Below are positions 26,419 to 35,396 of a stretch of 64,000 bases of DNA, piece by piece. This DNA comes from Lachnospiraceae bacterium (lineage in GTDB: Bacteria; Bacillota; Clostridia; Lachnospirales; Lachnospiraceae): assembly GCA_017517305.1 (NCBI GenBank), contig JAFWZV010000003.1, positions 1-64,000 of the forward strand. Direction: 5' to 3'. The position numbers were made by a program, and so were the translations under genes. The notes beneath the pieces are model-generated. The model made no database searches. It saw only the letters and a program-made list of their open reading frames with translations, and was not told where the DNA came from. Positions within the stretch are counted from its first letter, which is position 1. Each line of letters begins with the position of its first letter.

Positions 26419-26450
26419 TGCTAAAATAATTGATCCTAAAACAATTCTCT

Positions 26451-27047
26451 TTAAAACAGTTCTTTCTCCAACTGGGAGATGTAACTTTCAATCATCTGCA
26501 TACGCTTAGCATACTCTGCTCTGGCTGTATCTGTCTTACATCTTCGAATCTTAGGCCTGTTAATTCTGTAATAATTCTTGATTCTGTAATATGCCTTCTT
26601 ATAGCTTGGCTCGTCCTCACAAGCAGTAGCCATAGCATCCCACAAAACACCTACAGCTCCCACTTCATCAAGTAAATCCGCATCCATAACTATCTTACAT
26701 TCCAAGGATAAATCTGCATCTGTATCCTTGTCCTCATGTATCATAATAATCTCGCCAACCCTTCTAATTATCTCAGGGTCAACACCGATACTATCTAAAT
26801 ATTCAACTGCCAGCTCAGCACCTACCTCACCATGTGGTCTATCTCCACTTTCATCCCAACCGATATCATGCAAAAGAGCAGCAAGTGCTATAATATCTAA
26901 GTCTCCGCCAAGCTTTGACTGAAGCTTTATAGCCCATCTGTAAACTCTTAAGGTATGATCAAATCTGCTTCTAAATGGATAATTTGGAGGTCTGCCATTA
27001 TCCGCAGTCATCTTTTTTACGTATTCTATTACCTCTGCGTAGTTCAT
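26451..27047 (-). CDS. HD-domain phosphohydrolase
   Basis: The 198-aa protein has the HD metal-binding pattern: FDHTLRVYRWA (first His), LLHDIGWDE (His-Asp), HGEVGAELA and VMDADLLDEVG (last Asp). The domain hydrolyses nucleotide or other phosphate esters. Substrate not predictable. It lies downstream of the SRP RNA gene and ends in the palindromic terminator. Confidence 0.85.
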   Translation of the reverse strand: MNYAEVIEYVKKMTADNGRPPNYPFRSRFDHTLRVYRWAIKLQSKLGGDLDIIALAALLHDIGWDESGDRPHGEVGAELAVEYLDSIGVDPEIIRRVGEIIMIHEDKDTDADLSLECKIVMDADLLDEVGAVGVLWDAMATACEDEPSYKKAYYRIKNYYRINRPKIRRCKTDTARAEYAKRMQMIESYISQLEKELF

Positions 27048-27148
27048 AATTTCGCCCCTTAATCCGGAAATTAACGCATCTTTAGCATTATTCCTAATGA
27101 TAACACTTTCTGCATAAAAATGCTATATATTAAATGAATTTAATTACT

Positions 27149-27422
27149 CTCTTAAACCGTGCGACCAGCTTTGTGAAACGCTCATAGGCGTTACCTTAGC
27201 AGTTAACTCAGCCCAGGCAACCTCACGGCACCCAGAAGGTCCTACTTAGTGCTGCTTCGTTCCCGACCTGACACGGTTCATAGGTTTCTGTCGCGCGAGA
27301 CCCAAACATCAACGCCACTTACCAAGGGCAGCCCTACAAGAAACAACCCGAGGCCGGCCATCACTCTCGCTATAGCGGATTGCGAGTACAGGGCACCGCT
27401 AACTCCCCAGCTGCACGGAAAT
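27149..27422 (-). ncRNA. ffs: Signal recognition particle RNA, large Firmicute type
   Basis: The minus strand matches the B. subtilis-type scRNA throughout. It has a 5' region GGGGAGTTAGCGGTGCCCTG, the Alu-domain ATCCGCTATAGCGAG, the CTGCCCTTGGTAAGT segment, and domain IV with GTCAGGTCGGGAACGAAGCA forming the Ffh-binding hairpin. The 3' part is CTGGGCTGAGTTAACTGC, ending ACGGTTTAAGAGAG. The Alu domain marks the extended form of about 270 nt. Ends are estimated by comparison. It sits downstream of tadA, the usual Firmicute order. Confidence 0.95.
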
Positions 27423-27467
27423 TTATATCAATCTCAAAGTACATTTTACTATGAGTATTGATTACTA

Positions 27468-27495
27468 ATTATATAAGTCTGACTACTTGACTCAA
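27468..27495 (-). promoter_or_regulatory. Proximal promoter candidate for SRP RNA
   Basis: On the minus strand TTGAGT (27490-27495) is followed after 16 bases by TATAAT (27468-27473), about 40 bases before the RNA's 5' end. Confidence 0.55.
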
Positions 27496-27540
27496 TTAAA
27501 TTATCTCTAAAAAGTCATAGTATCCGACTATCACTACATA

Positions 27541-27569
27541 AGTATATATAAAATATTATGTTAAGTCAA
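27541..27569 (-). promoter_or_regulatory. Distal promoter candidate for SRP RNA
   Basis: On the minus strand TTGACT (27564-27569, overlapping the tadA stop) is followed after 17 bases by TATACT (27541-27546). Confidence 0.55.
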
Positions 27570-28060
27570 GATTTTTCGGTTTTTTTGCTCTCTCTAAGCC
27601 AGGCAAAAAACTCCTTCATAAGCAAGGAGCATTCCTCCTCTAACACACCCCTAACAATCTGTACCTGATGGTTAAATTGCTTCATATCAAGGAGATTTAT
27701 AATAGAACCAGCACAACCTGCCTTAGGATTCATGCAGCCTATAACCACCTTGGGAATTCTAGCCTGAACTATAGCTCCGGCGCACATTTGACATGGTTCT
27801 AGGGTTACATACATTGTACAATCTTCTAATCTCCAATCGCCTATAACCTTAGAGGCCTTCTTAATAGCAAGGATTTCTGCATGGGCCAGAGTAGTCTTGT
27901 CCGCATTGCGTCTGTTATAACCCCTGGCAATTACCTTTCCCTCATATACAATGACACAGCCTATTGGCACATCACCCTTAGCTGCTGCCTTTTTCGCAAG
28001 ATTTAGGGCCTGTCTCATATATTTTTTATCTTCTTTGGTTATTACTATATTTTCATCCAT
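27566..28060 (-). CDS. tadA: tRNA-specific adenosine deaminase
   Basis: The 164-aa enzyme converts A34 to inosine in tRNA-Arg(ACG). The zinc site is intact: HAE (His60, Glu62) and PCQMC (Cys90, Cys93), in LAHAEILAI and TLEPCQMCAGAI contexts. Length and the N-terminal MRQALNLAKKA are typical. It lies upstream of ffs, a conserved Firmicute neighbourhood. Confidence 0.95.
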   Translation of the reverse strand: MDENIVITKEDKKYMRQALNLAKKAAAKGDVPIGCVIVYEGKVIARGYNRRNADKTTLAHAEILAIKKASKVIGDWRLEDCTMYVTLEPCQMCAGAIVQARIPKVVIGCMNPKAGCAGSIINLLDMKQFNHQVQIVRGVLEEECSLLMKEFFAWLRESKKTEKS

Positions 28061-28125
28061 TTTCTATTTCCTTTTTCTCTGGTTTACTTTATAATCAAAT
28101 CAAATTATTAGTAAGAGAGGCATAT

Positions 28126-28683
28126 ATGGTACCTATTGAAACTCACACAAAGCATTATATTCTACGAGTAGAAAACGAAGCCAAGGCAAAGAATGTACTT
28201 GATCTTTACCTTAGAAATCGTATGGTCTTTGAAAAATATGAGCCTACCAGACCCTCTAACTTTTATACTATAGACTATCATACTGCCATGCTCTGCCGAG
28301 AGCGAAAAAGCTATGATTTGGGTCTTTTCGTTAGATATTACATCTATAGCCCTGCCAATATGTCTCGAATTATTGGTTCCATTAATTTTAATATATACCG
28401 CAATGAAGCTGGCGATTACGTGGAGGTTGGCTACAAGATAGATTCCCTCTATCAAAATCAGGGAATTGCCTACGAGGTATTAAATCATCTTATACCAATG
28501 GTGTCACAGCACTATCACATCTATCGCTTTGATGCCAGAATACACCCTGAAAATTATCCTTCCATTAGGTTGGCCATTAAGCTAGGCTTTACACCTATGC
28601 ATTTAGAGCCTAAAAGCGCCAATATACTAGGTCAGGATGTGGATATTGTTCGCTACTCTCTTACAACCTCCCAAACCCAGTAA
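28126..28683 (+). CDS. GNAT acetyltransferase, RimJ/RimL-like
   Basis: The 185-aa protein shows the RimJ-type pattern: SRIIGSINFNIYRN, VEVGYKIDSLYQNQGIAYEVLNHLIP (acetyl-CoA-binding region) and RIHPENYPSIRLAIKLGF. It probably acetylates a protein N-terminus or small molecule. It is a lone plus-strand gene among minus-strand genes, and its 3' end overlaps the convergent gene by 31 bases. Confidence 0.82.
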   Translation: MVPIETHTKHYILRVENEAKAKNVLDLYLRNRMVFEKYEPTRPSNFYTIDYHTAMLCRERKSYDLGLFVRYYIYSPANMSRIIGSINFNIYRNEAGDYVEVGYKIDSLYQNQGIAYEVLNHLIPMVSQHYHIYRFDARIHPENYPSIRLAIKLGFTPMHLEPKSANILGQDVDIVRYSLTTSQTQ

Positions 28684-29627
28684 CCAAAACAGCCTGTCTT
28701 TGTATCTGATTTTTTCACTGGGACAAATAGGTTAAAGCCAAACATATTTGCCAGATACCTTTCCTTATTGGTGTACACTCCCGGCACACCAATTACGTAT
28801 ATTTCTCTGTTTTTATTATCTAGCTGAATTTTTCCCAGCATTATGTATTTATATCTGTAATACCCATGAGTCAAAAAGCTATTTTGCCCTAGCTTCCAAT
28901 TGCTTATAGGAAGCTTACCTATATCCTGAGGTACCATTTTTACGCACTGAAGGAATGGACTATCTATGAATATTGGTAGCTTAACATGGGTTTCCATTAT
29001 ATGCTCTAGGGCATCTTGTTCTGATTCTCTTTCCTCTAATTCTCTTGGTTTTAGATTTTCTTCTAATATATTTCCTGAATTTTTCTCCTCTTTGACTTCC
29101 TCATTAACCTTATGCTTATCTATCTGCTTCAGATAATCTGGCATGGGAATTAATCCAATACCAGAAGGAGCTTCTGAGGTATCACAATCCTCAACCACTG
29201 AATCACTGCTGTTACCCTTTCCATCATCTGTATCTGCAATACTAAGCTTTCCTATATCTATGTTATTATCGTTCCACAGAGACATTAAGGCATCCCCATC
29301 GTCCACTGCAAAATATACTCCGTCATAATCTCTAGGAGTAACTCCCTCCCTAAGGAAATTTCTCCATGAAAAAATCTTTTTATAGGCTATAACATCTCTT
29401 TCCTCTGGCTTTACTAGGAGTTCATCTGCCAAGACTAATTCCTTTTGATTATAGATAAGGTAAATTCTGCATCTACAGACCATGGGTTTAAAAAGCTTTA
29501 ACCCTATGTCAAGCCTGGCTAAATCCTGACCCTCTCTGCTTGTCCTAATTAGCTTTATATAGCCTGCATTTTCACATTTTCTTCCATCTACATATCTGTA
29601 AATGTACGACACCCATCTGTCCTGCAT
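28653..29627 (-). CDS. Lachnospiraceae-type protein of unknown function (DUF6128-like)
   Basis: The 324-aa protein has a beta-rich N-terminal domain (about 1-125), an acidic disordered linker (about 130-215) and a C-terminal domain (about 220-324) with LPISNWKLGQNSFLTHGYYRYK and VIGVPGVYTNKERYLANMFGF. That last block matches my recollection of DUF6128 proteins, a family known mainly from Lachnospiraceae; the assignment is from memory. No membrane segment or enzyme motif is visible. Confidence 0.65.
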   Translation of the reverse strand: MQDRWVSYIYRYVDGRKCENAGYIKLIRTSREGQDLARLDIGLKLFKPMVCRCRIYLIYNQKELVLADELLVKPEERDVIAYKKIFSWRNFLREGVTPRDYDGVYFAVDDGDALMSLWNDNNIDIGKLSIADTDDGKGNSSDSVVEDCDTSEAPSGIGLIPMPDYLKQIDKHKVNEEVKEEKNSGNILEENLKPRELEERESEQDALEHIMETHVKLPIFIDSPFLQCVKMVPQDIGKLPISNWKLGQNSFLTHGYYRYKYIMLGKIQLDNKNREIYVIGVPGVYTNKERYLANMFGFNLFVPVKKSDTKTGCFGYWVWEVVRE

Positions 29628-29709
29628 AATATAACCTCACCTTTCACTTAGAGTAAAATCACAAATATTTCACTTAAGTAAATATATGAGTAAGGTGTTG
29701 AAAATATGC

Positions 29710-30570
29710 CTAATTATTATCTATAAGCAAATCTGTAAGCTTTGCAAACTGCTCTAGGTTAAGAGCCTCTCCTCTTACACTTTCAGAAAGTCCCATAGCC
29801 TTTAAGGCTGTCACTACCTGCTCCTTAGTAAAGGATAAATCTGGAGAGTTGTTAATACCATTTTGAAGAGTTTTTCTTCTCTGGTTAAAGGATGCTCTAA
29901 TTATCTTAAACATAAGCTTCTCATCCTTAACAGTAACCGGTGGTTCCTCCCAGCTAGTAAGCCTTATTACCGCTGAGCCTACATTTGGTCTTGGCATAAA
30001 GCAGTTAGGTGGTACATTTGCCACTATATAAGGCTTAGCATAATACTGAACCGCCAAAGATAGAGCACCGTAGTCCTTGCTTCCAGGACCTGACTGCATT
30101 CTATCTGCAACCTCCTTTTGCACCATAACTGTTATGGATTCTGCTGGAATATGATTCTCAAAAAGCCCCATAATTATAGGTGTGGTTATATAATAAGGCA
30201 GATTTGCCACCACCTTTACCTTCTTGGCCTTACCCTTAATAAGCTCATGTATATCAACCTTTAATATATCGTTATTAATAATAGTTACATTATCATAATC
30301 AGCCAAAGTCTCCTCATATATTGGCAAAAGATTTTTATCGATTTCTACAGCTATAACCTGCCCTGCTGCCTCAGCTAAATACTGAGTCATTGTACCGATT
30401 CCAGGACCTATCTCAAGAACGGTGTCCTCCTTGGTAATCTCCGCTGCAGCTATAATTTTATCTATCACTCTGCCATCTATAAGGAAGTTCTGACCAAATC
30501 TCTTCTGAAATGCAAAATCGTACTTTTTAATTATATCTATGGTAACCTGTGGATTGCTTAGTTTTTCCAT
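29710..30570 (-). CDS. rsmA: 16S rRNA dimethyladenosine transferase
   Basis: The 286-aa enzyme (KsgA) dimethylates two adjacent adenosines in helix 45 of 16S rRNA. Signatures are FGQNFLIDGRVIDKI, VLEIGPGIGTMTQYLAE (SAM), VVANLPYYITTPI (catalytic NLPY) and the C-terminal RASFNQRRKTLQN. It is downstream of tatD, the common Firmicute order. Confidence 0.96.
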   Translation of the reverse strand: MEKLSNPQVTIDIIKKYDFAFQKRFGQNFLIDGRVIDKIIAAAEITKEDTVLEIGPGIGTMTQYLAEAAGQVIAVEIDKNLLPIYEETLADYDNVTIINNDILKVDIHELIKGKAKKVKVVANLPYYITTPIIMGLFENHIPAESITVMVQKEVADRMQSGPGSKDYGALSLAVQYYAKPYIVANVPPNCFMPRPNVGSAVIRLTSWEEPPVTVKDEKLMFKIIRASFNQRRKTLQNGINNSPDLSFTKEQVVTALKAMGLSESVRGEALNLEQFAKLTDLLIDNN

Positions 30571-30630
30571 GTTTGCTTTACTACTCCTATTATATGTTTA
30601 GGGGTTAGGGTTCAAATCCCCTACACCTTG

Positions 30631-31407
30631 TTATTGCTTGATTCTGTATAGCTTATGTGCATTGTTCCAGGTTTCCTCATATACCTGCTCCACTGGCACC
30701 TGCTTAATATCAGCTATAGCAGCTGCAACATATGGTAATCTTGAGGAATCATTTCTCTTACTTCTAAATGGGTCTGGAGAAAGATATGGGGAATCTGTCT
30801 CTAAAACTATATGATCTAGTGGCACATAATCCACAACCTCCTTGATTGCCTTAGCGTTCTTAAAGGTTAACACTCCACCTATTCCAAAATAATATCCCAT
30901 ATTAAGATAATCTCTGGCCTGCTCCTTAGAATAGGAATAACAGTGAACCACGCCACCTATATCCACAGCCTTAGATGCTCTCATAATATCAAGAGTATCC
31001 TTAGCCGCATCACGACTGTGAACCACTATAGGAAGCTTTAGTTCTCTGGCTAAATCCATCTGTGCCTCAAACCAAGTTTTTTGCATAGGCTTATCTGTAT
31101 CATCATAATGATAGTCAAGGCCTATCTCTCCTATAGCAACTATCTTTTCATTGGCAAGAGCCAGCTTACGCAAAACATCAATATCCTCCAGCTTTTCCTT
31201 GTATGCATCTGAGGGATGAACACCAACTGTTCCATAGAAGAAATCGTACTTCTTGGTGTACTCTACTGCAACCTTTGAGGAATTAATTGTCACTGCAATA
31301 TTTGTAACTGCCTCTACTCCTTTTTCCTTCAAAGAGGCAATTAATTCTTCTCTATCTTCATTAAATGCTCTGTCATCATAGTGAGCATGTGTATCAAAAA
31401 TCCTCAT
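30631..31407 (-). CDS. tatD: TatD-family metal-dependent deoxyribonuclease
   Basis: The 258-aa protein begins MRIFDTHAHYDDRAF and has GEIGLDYHYDD, VHSRDA, HCYS and ETDSPYLSPDP, the metal ligands of TatD nucleases. Members degrade DNA 3'-5' and have been tied to repair. It heads the tatD-rsmA unit. Confidence 0.93.
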   Translation of the reverse strand: MRIFDTHAHYDDRAFNEDREELIASLKEKGVEAVTNIAVTINSSKVAVEYTKKYDFFYGTVGVHPSDAYKEKLEDIDVLRKLALANEKIVAIGEIGLDYHYDDTDKPMQKTWFEAQMDLARELKLPIVVHSRDAAKDTLDIMRASKAVDIGGVVHCYSYSKEQARDYLNMGYYFGIGGVLTFKNAKAIKEVVDYVPLDHIVLETDSPYLSPDPFRSKRNDSSRLPYVAAAIADIKQVPVEQVYEETWNNAHKLYRIKQ

Positions 31408-31560
31408 AAAAAACTCCTATTTTCTAAAATCTCTACTCTATTTTAGTAACTAACAAATTAAAAGTAAACATTTTTCTTTATTTCCTATAATTTATGTTGA
31501 AATTTGTAGGAAAATTTTATAAAATATTGGGTAGGACTACAGGTATAGGAGGGTATAGCT

Positions 31561-32154
31561 ATGACAGTACAGGATTATTTAGATATTAGCGCTCTTGAAG
31601 AGTTATTAGAGAAATGGGCTGCTGCTACTAATATGATAGCGGTAGTGTTAGATGACGAGGGTAATTTCCTCTCAAATAAGCTTGGATTTTCACGTGATAA
31701 TATCGAGGCATTTAGCGAGGATATCGAGGTTGATGATGTAATCGTTGCTTCTATCATCGGCGGACCACTTGATGAGGATGCTGACGAGGAGGCAGTAGAG
31801 GCTGCTGGACAGCTTCTTGCTTCATCTATTCAGAATCTTATGGAGGCTTCATTTAGAAAGGCTGAATTTTCAAATATGCAGGAAAGCTTTGTTAGCGAAA
31901 TCGAAGGTGCAGCTGAGCTTATTAAGGAGCTTCTCATTAAGTCTCAGGGACTTAAGAAGATTGAGAACAAGCAGAACATACTTGCACTTAATGCTTCTAT
32001 CGAGGCAGCTAGAGCAGGTGAGGCTGGACGTGGATTTACAGTTGTTGCTCATGAGTTCGGTAAGATGGCTCACGAGTCAGGAGTTATCAACGACTCAGTT
32101 CAGAAGACCTTACAGCAATTAGATAAGTGTGTTAGAGACTTAGCACGCCAGTAA
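31561..32154 (+). CDS. Short soluble chemoreceptor-like protein (PocR-like sensor plus minimal MCP tip)
   Basis: The 197-aa protein has no membrane segment. Residues about 5-110 resemble a PocR-type ligand-binding domain ([31 protein letters not shown]), though shorter. Residues about 115-197 keep only the chemoreceptor hairpin tip with [20 protein letters not shown], the CheA/CheW-contact region, and lack the long methylation helices. It probably reports a cytoplasmic signal to a chemosensory array or works as a small signalling adaptor. It is followed by an elaborate hairpin region. Confidence 0.75.
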   Translation: MTVQDYLDISALEELLEKWAAATNMIAVVLDDEGNFLSNKLGFSRDNIEAFSEDIEVDDVIVASIIGGPLDEDADEEAVEAAGQLLASSIQNLMEASFRKAEFSNMQESFVSEIEGAAELIKELLIKSQGLKKIENKQNILALNASIEAARAGEAGRGFTVVAHEFGKMAHESGVINDSVQKTLQQLDKCVRDLARQ

Positions 32155-32163
32155 AGCATAAAC

Positions 32164-32292
32164 AACGAGCTATGCACACATAATAAAAAGCACTTGCACA
32201 AGTATACTTGTTCGCAAGTGCTTTTTATTATGTGTATACAGCGACTATGGCGATTCCGCCCATGCTTGCATGGGCGGACTGCATAACTCGTT
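32164..32292 (+). other. Three-way-junction-like structured region including the receptor gene's terminator
   Basis: AACGAG-c-TATGC (32164-32175) pairs with GCATA-a-CTCGTT (32281-32292). Enclosed are a long hairpin (32177-32234: CACATAATAAAAAGCACTTGC and complement, with a palindromic ACAAGTATACTTGT near its tip) and a second hairpin CCGCCCATG/CATGGGCGG (32256-32277). The first hairpin alone is a good terminator for the plus-strand gene. The outer closing helix and second hairpin go beyond what a terminator needs. Confidence 0.65.
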
Positions 32293-32401
32293 GCTCGTAA
32301 TTGTGAACAAATCTTCACATTTTTTACAAACTTTAAACACAAACACATAGTATATTAACACTTGTAAGAGCTTTTCATATATTTGAATCCTCTCTCCCCT
32401 C

Positions 32402-32448
32402 AAAAAAGGTGATGTTGATTTCCTCCCCGGAGTCACATCACCTTTTTA
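32402..32448 (-). terminator. Intrinsic terminator after the 292-aa membrane protein gene
   Basis: AAAAAAGGTGATGT (plus strand) pairs with ACATCACCTTTTT across a CTCCCCGGAG inner stem; on the minus strand it ends in TTTTTTG. Confidence 0.8.
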
Positions 32449-32450
32449 CA

Positions 32451-33329
32451 TTAGTAGCTTATTGTTAGCTTTGCAATCTCATCCTTAGTTACATATGTTA
32501 TGCTTACTTTGTACCTTTTACTTCCTGTGTACATATAGTATTCCCTTGTGGTGTGGTATTCCGCACTAACAACCATAATTGTAGGCGTTGTACCATTGCC
32601 CATTATTCCTTCCACCTGTCCCTGGGTCATATCTGAATTCACATCATTTCCCAAGGTAATCTTCGGTGAATTCAAAATCTCATAATTTTCATAATATTCT
32701 TTCTTTTCTTCAATGTAAGCATCATATTTTTGCATATCTTCATCGTACTGTTCCTGAGTTACTCCTGAATACTGTAGCCACCCACTATATACGGTTCCAT
32801 ATCCCGACATTCCCTCATATATATTTTGGGGCGGAGCATATTCAAAGCTCATCTCATATATCTTACAGCTTGTTGCCATCATGGGCTCATTACTATCATT
32901 CTCAAATCTAATCTCAAACCTTCTGCCACTGTCATCCACAACAGTATATGTTTCTCCATACCTACTGTAATTGTTTGGCATTCCCTTTATCTCTACAATT
33001 TCCTGTCCCTCTTCTATATCAAAGCCCATGGCCTGAATATCCAAATATGTACATGGCAGAGAAACCCCTATTCCCTCTATTGTAATATCCTTAGGGCCTG
33101 TCATAGTCTTTACAAGATATACGGTTCCAAGGACAAGAAATATTAATCCTATAACCAGAGCAGTCACTCCACCATACTTATTCTGACTTTGTGAGTCTTC
33201 TATTATTGAATACTTAACCTTTTCAGTTTTTTCTTCATCAGACTGCCATATGGCACCGTATCGCCTATAGTATTGTAATGCAAGCAGTCCACACACTAAA
33301 CCTATTATTAACAGTCCTACGCCTATCAT
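32451..33329 (-). CDS. Two-helix membrane protein with large outer domain, unknown function
   Basis: The 292-aa protein has helices at about residues 1-20 and 55-73 and a mostly extracytoplasmic C-terminal domain with Tyr-rich beta segments (TYTVVDDSGRRFEIRFEN, VYSGWLQYSGVTQEQYDED). The last 70 residues (NSDMTQGQVEGIMGNGTTP) look like a SmpA/PepSY-like small fold. I do not recognise a named family. Confidence 0.65.
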   Translation of the reverse strand: MIGVGLLIIGLVCGLLALQYYRRYGAIWQSDEEKTEKVKYSIIEDSQSQNKYGGVTALVIGLIFLVLGTVYLVKTMTGPKDITIEGIGVSLPCTYLDIQAMGFDIEEGQEIVEIKGMPNNYSRYGETYTVVDDSGRRFEIRFENDSNEPMMATSCKIYEMSFEYAPPQNIYEGMSGYGTVYSGWLQYSGVTQEQYDEDMQKYDAYIEEKKEYYENYEILNSPKITLGNDVNSDMTQGQVEGIMGNGTTPTIMVVSAEYHTTREYYMYTGSKRYKVSITYVTKDEIAKLTISY

Positions 33330-33424
33330 TTTATTTCCCCTTTTCTATTTTATATTAATCTCCATTTGGATTATTATTATAATTATCCATTTAACATTTT
33401 CTTTTATTTTATAATATGATTTGC

Positions 33425-33430
33425 TATAAT
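33425..33430 (+). promoter_or_regulatory. Extended -10 promoter candidate for the aminotransferase gene
   Basis: TGCTATAAT (TGn plus a perfect TATAAT at 33425-33430) lies 31 bases before the start codon; no clear -35 is visible, as usual for extended -10 promoters. Confidence 0.5.
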
Positions 33431-33461
33431 AAAAGGGATTTTTTAACAGGAGGCATTTATT

Positions 33462-34652
33462 ATGATTAATGAAATGTATAAAGAGATGACAGGCAAGGGC
33501 TCTGTTATCAGAGAATTTTTTACATATGCAAATATGAGAGCTAAGGAAATCGGTGGTGAGAATATCTATAATTATTCTCTTGGTAATCCTTCTGTTCCTG
33601 CTCCACAGGAATTTACAGACTATATGATGGAGCTCCTTTCTACTAAGGATCCTCTCACTCTTCACGGCTATAGTCCTTCACTTGGTATTGACTCAACTAG
33701 AAGAGCTATCGCTGAGTCTTTAAATAAGAGATATGGTATGAGCTATACTGCTGATGAAATCTTTATGACTACTGGTGCTGCAGGTGCAGTTGCTCACGCT
33801 ATTAGATGTGTTGTTAAGGATGGTGATGAGGTTATCACCTTTGCTCCTTACTTCCCAGAGTACGTTCCTTATGTTGAGGGAACCGGCGCTAAGCTTACCA
33901 TTGTTCCTGCTGACATAGAAACCTTCCAGATTAACTTTGAGCTTTTTGAGAAGGCACTTAATCCTAATGTACAGGCAGTTCTTGTAAACTCACCTAACAA
34001 TCCTTCAGGTATTGTTTACTCAACTGCTACTATTAAGAGACTTGCAGATATCCTAAGAGCAAAACAGGAGGAGTATGGTCATGATATCTACCTTGTGTCA
34101 GATGAGCCTTACAGAGAGATAGTATTTGAGGGAGCTGATGCACCATTTATTTCAAGCTTCTACGACAATTCCATCTGCTGTTATTCATTCAGTAAGTCCC
34201 TTTCTCTTCCGGGAGAGAGAATTGGTTACGTGGCTGTAAACCCAGCCTGTAAGGATGCTAAGCTTATAGTAGCTATGTGTGGACAAATTTCCAGATTTAC
34301 AGGTCACAACTGTCCTCCTTCTATTATCCAGCTTGCAGTGGAAAAAGTGCTTGATAAGACCAGTGACTTATCAGTTTATGAAACTAACAAAAATATTTTA
34401 TACAGAGAATTAACTAGAATAGGCTATCATATTGTTGAGCCAGGCGGAACCTTCTATATGTTCCCTCGCGCTTTATGTGAGGATGCAAATGAGTTCTGTT
34501 GGAGAGCTGCTAAGGAGCTTAATCTTATTATAGTTCCTGGAGATAGCTTCAACTGTCCTGGACATTTCAGAATTTCCTACTGTGTAAACACAGATATGGT
34601 AGAAAGAAGTATTCCTGCTTTTGAAAAGCTATACCAAATGTATAAGAACTAA
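33462..34652 (+). CDS. Class I pyridoxal-phosphate aminotransferase (aspartate aminotransferase-like)
   Basis: The 396-aa enzyme shows the fold I motifs YSLGNPSVPAP, TTGAAGAVAHAIR (PLP phosphate pocket), VNSPNNPSG, SDEPYREIVF and the PLP-lysine SFSKSLSLPGERIGY, with the substrate-carboxylate Arg in FRISYC near the end. Closest in type to Clostridial AspB-like aminotransferases acting on aspartate or other amino acids. AGGAGG precedes the ATG by 8 bases. Monocistronic, with its own terminator. Confidence 0.88.
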   Translation: MINEMYKEMTGKGSVIREFFTYANMRAKEIGGENIYNYSLGNPSVPAPQEFTDYMMELLSTKDPLTLHGYSPSLGIDSTRRAIAESLNKRYGMSYTADEIFMTTGAAGAVAHAIRCVVKDGDEVITFAPYFPEYVPYVEGTGAKLTIVPADIETFQINFELFEKALNPNVQAVLVNSPNNPSGIVYSTATIKRLADILRAKQEEYGHDIYLVSDEPYREIVFEGADAPFISSFYDNSICCYSFSKSLSLPGERIGYVAVNPACKDAKLIVAMCGQISRFTGHNCPPSIIQLAVEKVLDKTSDLSVYETNKNILYRELTRIGYHIVEPGGTFYMFPRALCEDANEFCWRAAKELNLIIVPGDSFNCPGHFRISYCVNTDMVERSIPAFEKLYQMYKN

Positions 34653-34658
34653 TTAGAA

Positions 34659-34692
34659 AATACTGTGCCAATACATTCATTGGCACAGTATT
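34659..34692 (+). terminator. Intrinsic terminator after the aminotransferase gene
   Basis: AATACTGTGCCAAT pairs perfectly with ATTGGCACAGTATT around a 6-nt loop, followed by ATTTTTTA; the convergent gene ends just beyond it. Confidence 0.85.
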
Positions 34693-34697
34693 ATTTT

Positions 34698-35396
34698 TTA
34701 TACTTGTATTATATACTTCAAGTGTCTAAATCCATCTCGTATGGTTCTTAGCTTAGACTTTCTTTTTAAGGTGCATCTACGTAGGGGCACTGGCACTTCT
34801 ATTATCTTTAAATCTTTTCTTGAGGCCTCAGCGATTAATTCAGTGGCAAATTCCATGCCATCAGTTCTAAGCTGTAGCTTATCTAATGCACTCCTTTTGA
34901 AGCCTCGTATTCCACAGTGAAAATCATATATATTCACTCCAAATTTTTTCCTTCCCAAGAAGGATAGAAATCTCACTCCCCATCTGTGGGCTAAGGGCAT
35001 TGCACCCCTTTCAATTCCACCTGCGTAACGATTCCCCATTACCATATCACAGCTATCACTTTGTAAAAGCTGATACATTTTCTCCATATGAAGAAAATCA
35101 TAGGTGGTATCACAATCTCCCATAATAATGACTCTACCCTTAGCATTCAAAAATCCAGTTCTTAATGCCCTTCCGTAGCCTCGTCTTTTTTCTAATATAA
35201 CTTTAGCACCGGCAGCTTCCGCCAGCTTAACAGAGCCATCCACAGAGCCATTATCTACCACTATTACCTCTCCATTGATAGAATTGTTCTCCATAAATTT
35301 CATCGCGTCCCTTACAGACTGTTGCACCGTTGCCTCCTCATTTAGACAAGGCATAACTACAGATAAATCAAGCTTTTCTTCTCTTGGCTTTTCCAT
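34698..35396 (-). CDS. Family 2 glycosyltransferase, polyprenyl-phosphate hexose type
   Basis: The 232-aa protein has VVMPCLNEEATVQQSV, VVDNGSVDGSV, KRRGYGRAL and MGDCDTTYDF, typical of dolichyl/undecaprenyl-phosphate mannosyl- or glucosyltransferases. It lacks the C-terminal membrane helices some members have. It probably makes a polyprenyl-linked sugar used by the upstream membrane protein. The ATG at 35396 follows AGGAGG by 10 bases; it overlaps the upstream gene by 29 bases. Confidence 0.85.
   Translation of the reverse strand: MEKPREEKLDLSVVMPCLNEEATVQQSVRDAMKFMENNSINGEVIVVDNGSVDGSVKLAEAAGAKVILEKRRGYGRALRTGFLNAKGRVIIMGDCDTTYDFLHMEKMYQLLQSDSCDMVMGNRYAGGIERGAMPLAHRWGVRFLSFLGRKKFGVNIYDFHCGIRGFKRSALDKLQLRTDGMEFATELIAEASRKDLKIIEVPVPLRRCTLKRKSKLRTIRDGFRHLKYIIQV

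Noticed and set aside
27249..27461. 70-aa plus-strand frame
   Set aside because: It lies antisense to the SRP RNA gene and shows no coding signal.
30598..30624. T-arm-like sequence (GGTTCAAATCCC) suggesting a tRNA 3' end
   Set aside because: No D-arm, anticodon arm or paired acceptor stem lies on either side; it falls in the short gap before rsmA and is most likely chance.
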